64,000 nt of DNA from Jiella avicenniae (GTDB taxonomy: Bacteria > Pseudomonadota > Alphaproteobacteria > Rhizobiales > Rhizobiaceae): positions 215,621 to 279,620 of the forward strand of contig NZ_JAJUWU010000007.1 in assembly GCF_021390325.1 (NCBI RefSeq), written 5' to 3'. This document shows, one piece after another, positions 28,659 through 38,300 of the stretch (the first letter of the stretch is position 1; each line of letters opens with the position of its first letter). The notes below the pieces were generated by a model. That model was not told the origin of the DNA. It did no database searches and saw only the letters and a list, made by a program, of their open reading frames with translations. A program made the translations under genes and the position numbers.

Positions 28659-29471
28659 TTACGGGCGTGTCCGCGTGACCGTCAGGCCGGAGGCCGTATC
28701 GACGAGGCGGACAAGGCCGATTGCCGAGAGCTTGGCGCAGAGCGCGGACAAGTACTCGTCACGCGTCGGACACGTGGCGCGATCGAGGTCGAGCATACGG
28801 TTCCCCGCGGCGTCGCAAGTCCGCGAAAGATCGAGGCGGCACAAGAGCTGCCGGCTATCGCGGATCTCCTCTGGAGAAAAGACCGGACCGTAGGCCGCCG
28901 ACGGCAAAGCCGGTACGCTGACCTCAGCAGGTTCTGCGAGGTGCTGCTCCACCGCGGAATCTTCGTCGTCGCGGAGCTGAAGACGGGCGGTGCAGTGCTG
29001 TCCCCTCTGGGACAGGTCGCGCATGTCCGGATTGTCACCGGAGACCAAGGAGCGCGCGTCGGTGGAGGAAGAAGCGCTGTCGCCGCCGCCGTGCGCGTCC
29101 TGCGCCGTGCCCATCAACCACCGCTTCATGTCCTCAGGAAGATCGTCGATCTCGTCGATCCGCCGGATCGGACCGAGGCCGGTGACGTAAGGGCGCCCGG
29201 CGACGACGCGCGTGCCGATCTCCGGCCATTCCGGCTGGATGCGCGAACTGCGGCTGAGGCCGTTTGCGAGGTCGTGGGGGGTACGGACGCTATCGTTGGA
29301 CATGAATGTGTCCACGTCTCGCGCGCCGGGATCGCTCGCCGGACCGACAATGGTGTCCGGGGACGAGGCCACGCTGTCGGAGTGTGCGACCTCCGAACCG
29401 TCGATGCAGGGATAGAAGGTGAAATTACGCTTGCACGGTTCGTCCGTGCGCGCCAAAAGGCACTTAGCCAT
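28659..29471 (-). CDS. hypothetical protein, first gene of the AAA/M41 cluster
   Basis: A 270-aa protein without a recognised domain. It begins MAKCLLARTDEPCKRNFTFYPC, giving Cys residues that could bind metal; two segments look folded (GTRVVAGRPYVTGLGPIRRI and a C-terminal LSALCAKLSAIGLVRLVDT), with acidic Ser-rich linkers between. GAGAGG precedes the chosen ATG; an upstream in-frame ATG is possible. It opens the minus-strand cluster and is divergent from mcrB. Confidence 0.55.
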   Translation of the reverse strand: MAKCLLARTDEPCKRNFTFYPCIDGSEVAHSDSVASSPDTIVGPASDPGARDVDTFMSNDSVRTPHDLANGLSRSSRIQPEWPEIGTRVVAGRPYVTGLGPIRRIDEIDDLPEDMKRWLMGTAQDAHGGGDSASSSTDARSLVSGDNPDMRDLSQRGQHCTARLQLRDDEDSAVEQHLAEPAEVSVPALPSAAYGPVFSPEEIRDSRQLLCRLDLSRTCDAAGNRMLDLDRATCPTRDEYLSALCAKLSAIGLVRLVDTASGLTVTRTRP

Positions 29472-29881
29472 GCTGATCCTCTCATACAGGTCAGTTGTGG
29501 TCAGGTCGCTGGCGGGACTGCAATCCATGCCGGCGGCCGCTCCGAGCGGACGCCTGCGACATCACCTATAGTCGGACGCGGGATTGCGACCGATAATGAC
29601 AACGTGGGACACGGGCGGCGCAAAGTCTAGTCGCCGCGGCGAGGCGTTGCTAACACGGTTAATGCCACGTCTTCCGATTGCTTTGGATCCTTGACAGCCC
29701 AGCAGGCTATTCACGCCGAAGTTGCCCGAACGGGGCGTAGCAGGTGTTCCAAGGCCGATGGGCACTGCCGTCAGAAGTGTCGTTCGTAATTTTCACCGAA
29801 ATCGTAAGACGGGTTCAAGCGGTCGAACAGACGCGACTGGTGCATGAGCGTAGCGAGTTGCCTGAGTTTGGAGACATTTGA
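29472..29881. other. 410-bp divergent intergenic region
   Basis: Lies between the hypothetical minus-strand cluster and mcrB. It contains short unconvincing reading frames only. It should hold promoters for both directions, but no clear -35/-10 pair with correct spacing was seen. Confidence 0.55.
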
Positions 29882-32800
29882 ATGTGGGAGAATTTCGAGG
29901 CTCGCCTCGATGAAAATGACCGTGACCGGCCTCTGCCGCTGCGCCGGGCGCTTTTCGACGTGTTTCGCGGCTCGGGTCTCCGCCCGGGTGATGGCGTCAC
30001 CAAGAAAATGGCTTCCTTTGAATTCAGCGCGGGTAAGCGCCTCCTTTGGGAAATTCAGAACCCGGTCAACGTCTTTCTCCACGTAAAGTGGTTCGATCGC
30101 GCCGAGGCGAACGGCTTCGTCGGCGAACTGCGGCCGTATCAGAGTGGCATGAAGGACGGCGGGCGGCATTCCGCCCTCAGCCGCGACTGGTCCTTTGGCG
30201 ACGCTGACTGCTTCGTCTTGCGGATCGAGAACGCGGAGGCCCTGCGAAGACTGCTGGGGGCGTTATTGGAATTCGACAATGCCTTGGTTCTCGATCCGGC
30301 GGCGGTCGTGCGCTGGATCGAGCGGCTGCGCCATTTCTTCCCCGCCCTCGATGGTTTCGATCGACCCGATCCGCAGTTCGACGAGGCCGAGCGGAGCTAT
30401 AAGCTTGACGTTGCAGTCGAACTGAAGACCGCGGTCACGCAGTCCAGATCCGATCAGGAGCTGGCTGATGCTGTCAACACCGCCCTCGGCAAAAGCAATC
30501 TGCTGCAGTGGCGCACCTATTGGCCGATGTCGCCTAAGGGCGATGCCGATCGCGAAAGGCTCTGGCCGGCCTTGCGCGAGCTCCTCAATGCGGCACTTGG
30601 TGCAGCAGACGGTCACCCTGTGGCTCTCGAAGCCTTTGCAAACGTCTGGATCGCATCCGTCCCGGATGCCAAGCCGGATGCAGCCCGCCAGATCGGCGAA
30701 TTCCTGTTCCTCCATCTCGCCCCCGACGCGGGCATCTATATCCGCCATTCCGTGCGCCAGGATCTCTGGCTGGAAGCTGTGGGCAGTCGGTTCCCCGATC
30801 ATACGTCGATGGCTGACACCTATCGCGACGAATGGCGCTTCATGGAGGCGGTGCGCCGCGCTTTCGCGGCTCAGGGGCTGGCGCCACGCGACATGATCGA
30901 TGTGCAAAGCGCGCTTTGGGTCGTCCATAACTACAAGGAGGAGGATGTGGAAGCCTTTTCGCGCGACGCGATCGAGGCGGCAATGGACGCCTTTGACGGC
31001 TATCCCGAGTCAGGCGAGCACGCCGCCATCTTCGGTAGTTTCGGAGAGCCCCGCGATCTTTGGGTGAGGTCGACCAAGGATCGTCCGAACCGAGTTTATC
31101 CGACGAAGCCGATCGTCGCCTATCTCCTCGGTCACACCGACATTCACGGGGGATGGAACAGGCCAAGCGGGCCGGCCGCCCGTCTTCATAACTCCGGGTA
31201 CATCATAACCGATCACGCTGACCGTCCCCGCCCGATCCCGGATCGCGAATTCCTCGTTCGGGGAGCTGATCGTATCCGGTCGTGCGCTCGCAACTACTAT
31301 GTCGCACCGGCTCGCGAGAAAGGTGCAGCGGAGGTCGCGATCCGCGCCGGCGACCTTGGGCGCGATATGGCTCTGCACGATCGTCATCCAGCGATCTGTA
31401 GCGCGCTCGGGAGCGAGGAATTCCAGCGAGATGCCCAGGTGTCGCGGCCGACGCATACATTGCCCAATCCCAGCATTACCACCGTCTTCACCTATCAGCT
31501 CGCCTCGGCGGAAGGGCAAGAGACTATGACCTTTGAACCCGCTATCGAAATGGCGAACACCACCAACCTCATCCTCTACGGCCCGCCGGGAACCGGCAAG
31601 ACCTACGCCACGGCCTGGGAGGCGGTGCGCCTTTGCCTGGGCGACGCCGCGGCCGAACCGCTGCGGGGTGACCGACATGACCTGATGACCGAGTACCACC
31701 GGCTCGCGAAGGAAGGCCGGATCGAGTTCGTCACCTTTCACCAGTCCTTTTCCTACGAGGATTTTGTCGAGGGGCTACGTCCAACGACGACAGCCAATCA
31801 AGAAGGCGACGATGAGGACGCCAGCACTTCAGGCGGTTTCAGCCTCGATCCCCATGACGGCGTATTCAAGGTCATCAGCGAGAAAGCACGGCTCGACACC
31901 GGCGACGCGCCAGCTAAGCGGCTCGACCGCTCACGCTCGATCTACAAGATCGCGCTCGGCCAACGCGACAGCCAGGAAGACCGCATCCGTGAAGGCCTGG
32001 ACAGCGGTCTAATCCATCTCGGCTGGGGTGGCGATATCAACTGGTCCGACGAACGCTTCGACGATTTCGAAGAGATCCGCAAGACATGGAACGAGCAAAA
32101 GGACGCTCAAGCATCCGGCAAGGATCCCAATATCGAAGTGCTGTACGCCTTCCGATCTGGCCTGCAGATCGGTGACTATGTGGTCATCTCTGACGGTCGT
32201 GACAGCTATCGCGCATTCGGCCGCGTGAGTGGCGAATACTATTTTGACAGCGACGCTGAATTCCACCCGCATCGGCGGAAGGTCGAATGGATTTGGCGTA
32301 ACGACGATGGAGCTAAACGCGCGCCTTTTTACAGCCGCAACTTCCGCCGCCAATCGGCCTATCGACTTGATCCGAGTCAGATCGACTGGGACGCGGTCGA
32401 AGCAGTGGTAATCGATCCGAATGCCGAGCTGCCGATGTCTAGTGCACGGCCACATGTCTTGATCATCGACGAGATAAACCGGGCCAACATCTCCAAGGTC
32501 TTCGGTGAGCTAATCACCCTGCTCGAGGTCGACAAGCGGCTTGGCTGCAAGAACGAGGTCAGGGTCCGGCTTCCCTATTCGGGAACGAGTTTCGGCGTGC
32601 CGGCCAACCTCCACATCATTGGCACGATGAACACGGCGGATCGTTCTATCGCGCTGCTCGACACGGCCCTGCGCCGCCGCTTTACCTTCCGCGAACTGAT
32701 GCCAGACGTCGAAGAACTTCGCCAAGCGATGGCGGCTCGCCAGCTCGATGCCACCAATCTCGACGGGATCGATATATGCAAGCTGCTGCAAACTCTAAAC

Positions 32801-33109
32801 GAGCGGATCGAATATCTCTTCGATCGCGAACACCAGATCGGCCACGCCTACTTTACGGGCTGCACCACACGGGCCGATGTCGAAGACGTCATGCGCCATA
32901 AAGTCATTCCGCTGCTGGCGGAGTATTTCTATGAAGACTGGTCGAAGGTCGCCGCAGTGCTCGGCGATGGCGATGGGACCAGAGGTTCGCATTTCCTCGA
33001 AGCCAAACGGTTGGTGGCACCAGCCGGCTTCGCCGATGATGAACTGGGTGGGGACAAGCTGCGCTGGAGCGTGAAGGACGCTTTCGATTTCTCGGACTTC
33101 TCGGCCTGA
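29882..33109 (+). CDS. mcrB: McrB-type restriction AAA+ GTPase with EVE/PUA-like insertion
   Basis: A 1075-aa motor subunit of an McrBC-type modification-dependent restriction system. The N-terminal ~550 residues are a large uncharacterised, probably target-sensing region. The AAA+ module has Walker A GPPGTGKTYAT (about 567-577), Walker B LIIDEINRANISK (about 858) and the McrB hallmark MNTADRSIALLDTALRRRF (about 915). Between them an inserted segment (YAFRSGLQIGDYVVI ... AFGRVSGEYYFD ... HRRKVEWIWR) resembles an EVE/PUA-fold modified-base reader. GGAG precedes the ATG by 9-10 nt. The TGA overlaps the mcrC ATG. Length is much greater than E. coli McrB (about 460 aa). Confidence 0.9.
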   Translation: MWENFEARLDENDRDRPLPLRRALFDVFRGSGLRPGDGVTKKMASFEFSAGKRLLWEIQNPVNVFLHVKWFDRAEANGFVGELRPYQSGMKDGGRHSALSRDWSFGDADCFVLRIENAEALRRLLGALLEFDNALVLDPAAVVRWIERLRHFFPALDGFDRPDPQFDEAERSYKLDVAVELKTAVTQSRSDQELADAVNTALGKSNLLQWRTYWPMSPKGDADRERLWPALRELLNAALGAADGHPVALEAFANVWIASVPDAKPDAARQIGEFLFLHLAPDAGIYIRHSVRQDLWLEAVGSRFPDHTSMADTYRDEWRFMEAVRRAFAAQGLAPRDMIDVQSALWVVHNYKEEDVEAFSRDAIEAAMDAFDGYPESGEHAAIFGSFGEPRDLWVRSTKDRPNRVYPTKPIVAYLLGHTDIHGGWNRPSGPAARLHNSGYIITDHADRPRPIPDREFLVRGADRIRSCARNYYVAPAREKGAAEVAIRAGDLGRDMALHDRHPAICSALGSEEFQRDAQVSRPTHTLPNPSITTVFTYQLASAEGQETMTFEPAIEMANTTNLILYGPPGTGKTYATAWEAVRLCLGDAAAEPLRGDRHDLMTEYHRLAKEGRIEFVTFHQSFSYEDFVEGLRPTTTANQEGDDEDASTSGGFSLDPHDGVFKVISEKARLDTGDAPAKRLDRSRSIYKIALGQRDSQEDRIREGLDSGLIHLGWGGDINWSDERFDDFEEIRKTWNEQKDAQASGKDPNIEVLYAFRSGLQIGDYVVISDGRDSYRAFGRVSGEYYFDSDAEFHPHRRKVEWIWRNDDGAKRAPFYSRNFRRQSAYRLDPSQIDWDAVEAVVIDPNAELPMSSARPHVLIIDEINRANISKVFGELITLLEVDKRLGCKNEVRVRLPYSGTSFGVPANLHIIGTMNTADRSIALLDTALRRRFTFRELMPDVEELRQAMAARQLDATNLDGIDICKLLQTLNERIEYLFDREHQIGHAYFTGCTTRADVEDVMRHKVIPLLAEYFYEDWSKVAAVLGDGDGTRGSHFLEAKRLVAPAGFADDELGGDKLRWSVKDAFDFSDFSA

Positions 33110-34467
33110 TGCCGGCCTATACGCTTCGTGAATGGGACAAGCTCGCCCATGGCGAGGGCGAGGGGCAGATCGCGGTTCACCATGCCGACCGGCTGGCGGG
33201 GCTCGCCGCCCGCTCGAGCTTTGCCGGGCGCGGCGGCAGCGGGGTGCTCGAACATGGCCGGCACGCCTTGCGCGCCGGCGGCGTGGTCGGGATCCTCGCG
33301 GCGGGCGATGCAAGCCTGGAGATCCTGCCGAAGATCGATGCGGCACCCGGCGAGACGACCGATCGCCAGAATGCGGCGATCCGCAAGCGCCTGGTGCATA
33401 TGCTGGCCGTCGCGCTCGATCTGAAGATCGATCTCGGCGTCATTACCGATCTCGCCTGGCAGCGTGAAACCCTGCTGGAAATCCTGGTCTGCATTTTTTG
33501 CGACAAGCTGACCGAAGCCCTGCGCAAGGGCATGCCGCGCCGATATGTGGGCTGCGACGACGACTTGCCGACCTTGCGTGGTCAGCTCGACGTGACCCGC
33601 CAATTCACCCAGCATGCGGTCAACCCGTCGCGGCTTGCCTGCCATTTCGATCTACTGTCCGACGACATGCCGCTGAACCGGATCATGAAGGCAGCCGTGT
33701 TGCATCTGTCTCGCCTCTCGCGGCGCAGCGCCAACCAGAAACGCCTGCGCGAGCTCGCCTTCGTTTATTCCGACATCGCCGATATCCCGGTGTCCGCGTT
33801 GCGGTGGGATCAGGTCGTCATCGACCGCACCAACCGATCGTGGAAGGAGCTGTTCGCCATGGCGCGGCTCTTCCTTAACGACCGCTATCAGACGACGACA
33901 GGAGGACGGGGCGAAGGCACCGCCATGCTGTTCGAGATGAACGCGTTGTTCGAAGAGTATGTCGGGCGGCTGATCGTTCGCGCACTGGCGGGGACCGAGC
34001 TGACGGTTTCCCTGCAGGGCGGTCGCCTTTCCTGCCTGAGTGTAGAGAATAGCGAACGCGGCCTATTCCAGACCAAGCCGGACATCCTGATCCGCCACGG
34101 GACACGAGTCGTCCACGTCATCGACACCAAGTGGAAGCGGATATCCTCGCGGATCGACGATCCCAAGCAGGGCGTGTCGCAGGGCGATGTCTATCAGATG
34201 ATGGCCTATGCCCAGCTTTACGGCGCACCGCGCCTGACGCTGCTCTACCCCCACCATACGGGGCTGGGTGCCGAAGACACGGTCCACGGGCGTTATCGCA
34301 TCACCGGGCAGGATACGATCCTGGAGACGGCGAGCATCGATGTGGCGAACGGCGCCGGCATGCTGATGCGGCTTCGGCGTCTGCTGGTCGGGGAAGCAAG
34401 CGCCGGCCAGACTCCCGATCAGGAGCCTGCAGACAATGCGTTCTTGCAACCAGTTCTTAGCGGATGA
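33109..34467 (+). CDS. mcrC: McrC nuclease subunit
   Basis: A 452-aa partner endonuclease of McrB. The C-terminal PD-(D/E)XK core is visible as QTKPDILI followed by VHVIDTKWKR (Asp, Asp-x-Lys), the McrC signature. The N-terminal part (YTLREWDKLA...) fits the McrB-stimulating domain. It starts within the mcrB stop (TGATG), so the two subunits are co-translated. Its last 11 bp overlap the end of the convergent HNH nuclease gene. Confidence 0.92.
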   Translation: MPAYTLREWDKLAHGEGEGQIAVHHADRLAGLAARSSFAGRGGSGVLEHGRHALRAGGVVGILAAGDASLEILPKIDAAPGETTDRQNAAIRKRLVHMLAVALDLKIDLGVITDLAWQRETLLEILVCIFCDKLTEALRKGMPRRYVGCDDDLPTLRGQLDVTRQFTQHAVNPSRLACHFDLLSDDMPLNRIMKAAVLHLSRLSRRSANQKRLRELAFVYSDIADIPVSALRWDQVVIDRTNRSWKELFAMARLFLNDRYQTTTGGRGEGTAMLFEMNALFEEYVGRLIVRALAGTELTVSLQGGRLSCLSVENSERGLFQTKPDILIRHGTRVVHVIDTKWKRISSRIDDPKQGVSQGDVYQMMAYAQLYGAPRLTLLYPHHTGLGAEDTVHGRYRITGQDTILETASIDVANGAGMLMRLRRLLVGEASAGQTPDQEPADNAFLQPVLSG

Positions 34468-35317
34468 TGCCGGCCGCGCCGGCTGCCTTCCCATCGGGTT
34501 CGCTTTGCGCCATCACCCGCTCCAGGTGCCGCGCGAGGCGTTCGGTGGTCTTTGGCTCCGTCCGGCGCAGGCGCATCGTCGGATCGAGGCCGAGGCGGGT
34601 GCCGTCCGTTTCGGTTAGGCGCGGCGAGAAGCGGATTTTTCCATGCTCATCGAAGCCGATCAGATGGGCGTCGAAAGCGGCGTCGATATGGGCAGCCAGC
34701 AGCAGGCCGTTATGGACGTCGAGCCGCTCTTCGTCGCCGCATTCGGCCCAAGGGATGATGTGGCTGGCGCGCAGGAGCCGCGGGTGTTCGACATCGGTCA
34801 CGGCGCAGCGGCGCGACCAGTGGGCCATCAACGCCTCGCGGAAGACGTCCTGTCCGACGCGCTGGACGACGAGGCGCTCGGCTTCCGTCGTTCGCGGCAG
34901 GTCTTTCGCCGCCTTGCGGAACTGGTCCAGCGGCGTGTCGGGAAGCGAGACGCCGAGCTCGTAGACCCGCTTCAGCCCGTACATCAGCGCGGTGAGATGG
35001 CGGAAGGCGTAGCGCTTGAGCCCCGGCCCCGCCATGTCCACGCTTGGCCAGCCGATCTCGGCGGTGATCCCGGGGGAGGCCAGAGCGGCGTAGAAGCGGC
35101 CATGGGTGTTCTCGGCGGCAAGCCAGAGCCGACCCGGAAAGTCGGCGCTGTCATAGGCGAGCCAAGCACCCTCGCGCCCGGCCGGCAGGCGGAAGCCGCT
35201 GCGGTAGGTGGCGTCCCCGCACTCATACTCGACCGCCGGGCTCGGCGGCGTTTCGAGGTTGTAGGGCGGGGCGAGAGCCTCCGGCGCGTCCTCGGCTGAT
35301 CCTTGGGGCACGGCCAC
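34457..35317 (-). CDS. HNH endonuclease
   Basis: A 286-aa protein with a C-terminal HNH_2-type nuclease domain: CAVTDVEHPRLLRASHIIPW, then DVHNGLLLAAHIDAAFD, giving the His, Asn, His series. The N-terminal half is an uncharacterised domain. It starts with GTG 4 bp after the methylase stop, so it is the last gene of the four-gene operon starting at 47375. It is probably the DNA-cutting effector of that operon, in the place where DISARM carries a PLD nuclease. Confidence 0.87.
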   Translation of the reverse strand: MAVPQGSAEDAPEALAPPYNLETPPSPAVEYECGDATYRSGFRLPAGREGAWLAYDSADFPGRLWLAAENTHGRFYAALASPGITAEIGWPSVDMAGPGLKRYAFRHLTALMYGLKRVYELGVSLPDTPLDQFRKAAKDLPRTTEAERLVVQRVGQDVFREALMAHWSRRCAVTDVEHPRLLRASHIIPWAECGDEERLDVHNGLLLAAHIDAAFDAHLIGFDEHGKIRFSPRLTETDGTRLGLDPTMRLRRTEPKTTERLARHLERVMAQSEPDGKAAGAAGIIR

Positions 35318-35320
35318 GAA

Positions 35321-38300
35321 TCAGGCCGCCGCATCGTCGGCCCGCTCGGGCAGCGTCGCTTGCGGTGCCAAATCGGGCACGGGCTCGGCGGGGTTAAGGT
35401 CGAGGCTCGCGAAGGTGCCGTCCTTAGTGAAGCGATCCCAGGCTTCGAGTACGAGGCGGCGGGTGCGGTATTCGCCATACTCGCGCATCTCGCGGTTCTT
35501 CAAGACGCGAAAGGTCTCGGAGGGGTAGTCAGGCCCCTTCACGTCGGCCGGGTCGAGCACGTAGCGCAGCTCGTCGCGGGTCAGGCCATAGGCAGCGGCG
35601 TAAAAGGCATCGAGTTCGGCGCGGAGCAGCGCCCGGCGGTCCTCTTCCCAGACGAAAGGCTCGCCGTCATAGCCGAGGTCTTTTGCGAAAGGCTGCATGG
35701 ACCAGGAGGTGTAGGTGAGTTCGAGTACGCGGGGCGTGATGAAGGCGCGGCGGGATTCAGTGTAGAATTCCTGATCCTTGACTGGCAGTTGCTTTACAAT
35801 GAAGTAGTTAAAATGTAGTCTTCCCATTTTCTGCCGCGCCACGTAATCGAATACGATCGACGACAGATTGGCATAAAGTCCTAGTAACGTAAATTTATTT
35901 GCGTTTTCGCAAAATATAAGCGGCATACTATTTCCGACTGCAGACAATGGAATAAGCGTTGGAATGAAGCTCCTTTCCGTAATGCTTGTAGATATGTCCC
36001 GAAAACCAAGGAGATAAGGCGTCGTCGAAATGGGCATTCGAGAGACGGCGATCTCCCACTCGACCCAGTAAAAGGGCAAGGGGTTAAATTTGCGATCAGC
36101 GTAGGAGGCTAAATCCGTGTCGGGCAGAACACGGTAGCCTCTTTCAATTTGGTCGGCTGAGTACCCAGCCGCACGGTGATTGTACAAATCGCACATCTTC
36201 GCTTCATACAATGGAAGAAACCGCACGGATTCTGAGTTTCCTTCGTAAATCCACTCAATTCCACTTAGGTGAAAGCCTTCTGATTTCAAAATTTCAGCGT
36301 TCTTGAAGAGCGATGAATCGTTAGACATGTCGAAGTGGCGAAGAAATTTGATACCCCACGGATCGCCATTTTCAATTCCATCGTGCACTAAGACATCTGA
36401 ATTATCATATATCTTCGCAGTGACTAAGGCGTCCACTTTAGAGCGAAAAACTGGTGCCGTTTTTGTATTTGGGTTCATGCGAGAAATTGATGCAGCGCTT
36501 ATCTCGAAGATCTTTGCTCGATCGCTCAGATCTGCAGTCTCAGTAATAAAAAATGCAAATTCTGCGCTTAGGGACCCAACGCCTACAGTGAGCAAAGAAA
36601 ATTTTGTGGTCCGATGAACTGCCGGGAATATCCCAAGTCTATTTTCAAAATCAAATAGCGACACGAGTCGGCAGTTTGAGACAATACTCTCAAAAAACGG
36701 CGCGGTCGTCGCATCAGTCGCAATGCCCGTCGGCACGATGACGCCGGCGCGGCCCTTGCCCTCCGACAGCCGCGCGAAGAGTTCGGCAAAGAGCGCATAG
36801 GTATTGACGTCACCGCGCCCGGTGAGCGGAAAGCGCCCGCCATCCTCGCCTGGCACGCGTACGAAGGTCGAGACCGCTTCCGCCTCCCGCTTGGCGAATG
36901 TGAAGGCGTCGAAGAGCTTGCGCTCTGGCGTCTCGGGCTCCGCCTGCTCCAGCGCCTTGATCAGCGTCTCGCGTGCGGCCTTGTTCGGCGCGCCGGCGAT
37001 CTCCGGCGAGCGGGCCGCGAAGAACTCCTGCTCCTGCAGCTTGATCCGCTCCCAGGGCGGATTGCCGAGAACCACGTCGAAGCCGGCGGGCGTCTCGCCC
37101 TTCGGCGCCATCACGTCCGGAAACTCCAGCGGCCAGTGGAAGGCCTTTGCCGTATAAGCGAGCCTGTCCGCTTCGGCAATAAGGGGCCCATAAAGCTGCC
37201 GGCCGGCGAGCGCCTGGCGCAGATGCCCGGTCGTCGGGATCGTCACCGCCGCCTCGTTCGCCGGCAGGGCGCCGGTCTTCGGTGCCAGGAAGGCCGCGAC
37301 ATAGAGATCGCAGGCTGTCTTCAGCCGCAGCCAGTCTGCACCGCTGCGCAGTTCCGCATAGCGCTCGCGGCGCTTTCGGATGTCGGCGAGGCTGTTTTCG
37401 GGCAGCGCGCGCAGCGCAAGGCCCTGTTTCGCCAGCACCGGCGCCGCCGGCATCTGCCCGCCGCCGCGCTCGAAATCGAGCGTGCCCTGCTTGGCCCTGG
37501 TCTCGGCCTTGTTGCGCTTGGCGTAGTAGCTCGCGACCGTCTTGTCGTCGCCGGCGAGGGCCTTGTAGGCGGCGTCCGGAATGTCCCTGGCCAGATCCTC
37601 GAAGGCAAAGACGCCGAGCAGCGAGTCGCCAGGGCGGATCTGCGCGTCGAAATAGCCGAGCGGATAGCCGGGATCGACGGTCTCGATCCACAGCGCCACC
37701 TTGGTCAGCTCCACCGCCATCTCGTTGCGGTCGACACCGTGGATGACGCGGCGGGCGACGTCGCGCATGGCATGGCGATAATCGGCGGCCGACGGCGTTC
37801 CCTCCGCCCGGTGGCGGGCGAGCCGGGTCGCGATGCGCCGCGCGGCGGCAAGCAGGAAATGGCCGGAGCCGCAGGCCGGATCGATGACGGTCAGCGACAG
37901 GAGTGCCTCGGCCGGATTGTCGGCCTCCGCCTCGGTGCGGTCGAGGACGGGATCGAGCGCGGTGTCGAGCAGCGCCTGGACGAGGCTGTCGGGCGTATAA
38001 TAGCTGCCCGTCGTCTTGCGCTGGTTGCCCTTCTGCTCGGCCGCGGTGCCGGCAAATTGCAGGCTGCGCCCGTCCGGCCCGGGCTGGGGCTGGAGTTCGA
38101 GGAGGCTCTCATAGACCGAGCCGAGTTCCTCGGTCTCCATCGCCCGCCAGTTGACCGGCACGACGCCGCCGCTCTTGTGCTGCGAGGTCAGCCAGCCGAG
38201 CTTGTGGATCGCCGCCATGAAGGCGCGGTTCGGCAGCTTGGCCTCGCGGAGATCCGGCATCAGCCCGCGCTCGAACAGGCCCCCAAGGGCCGGCAGGCCG

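Noticed and set aside
29690..29712. TTGACA followed by TATTCA before mcrB
   Set aside because: The spacer is only 11 nt, too short for a sigma-70 promoter.
29771..30169. 132-codon minus-strand frame near the mcrB start
   Set aside because: It overlaps the mcrB 5' coding region and shows no family features.
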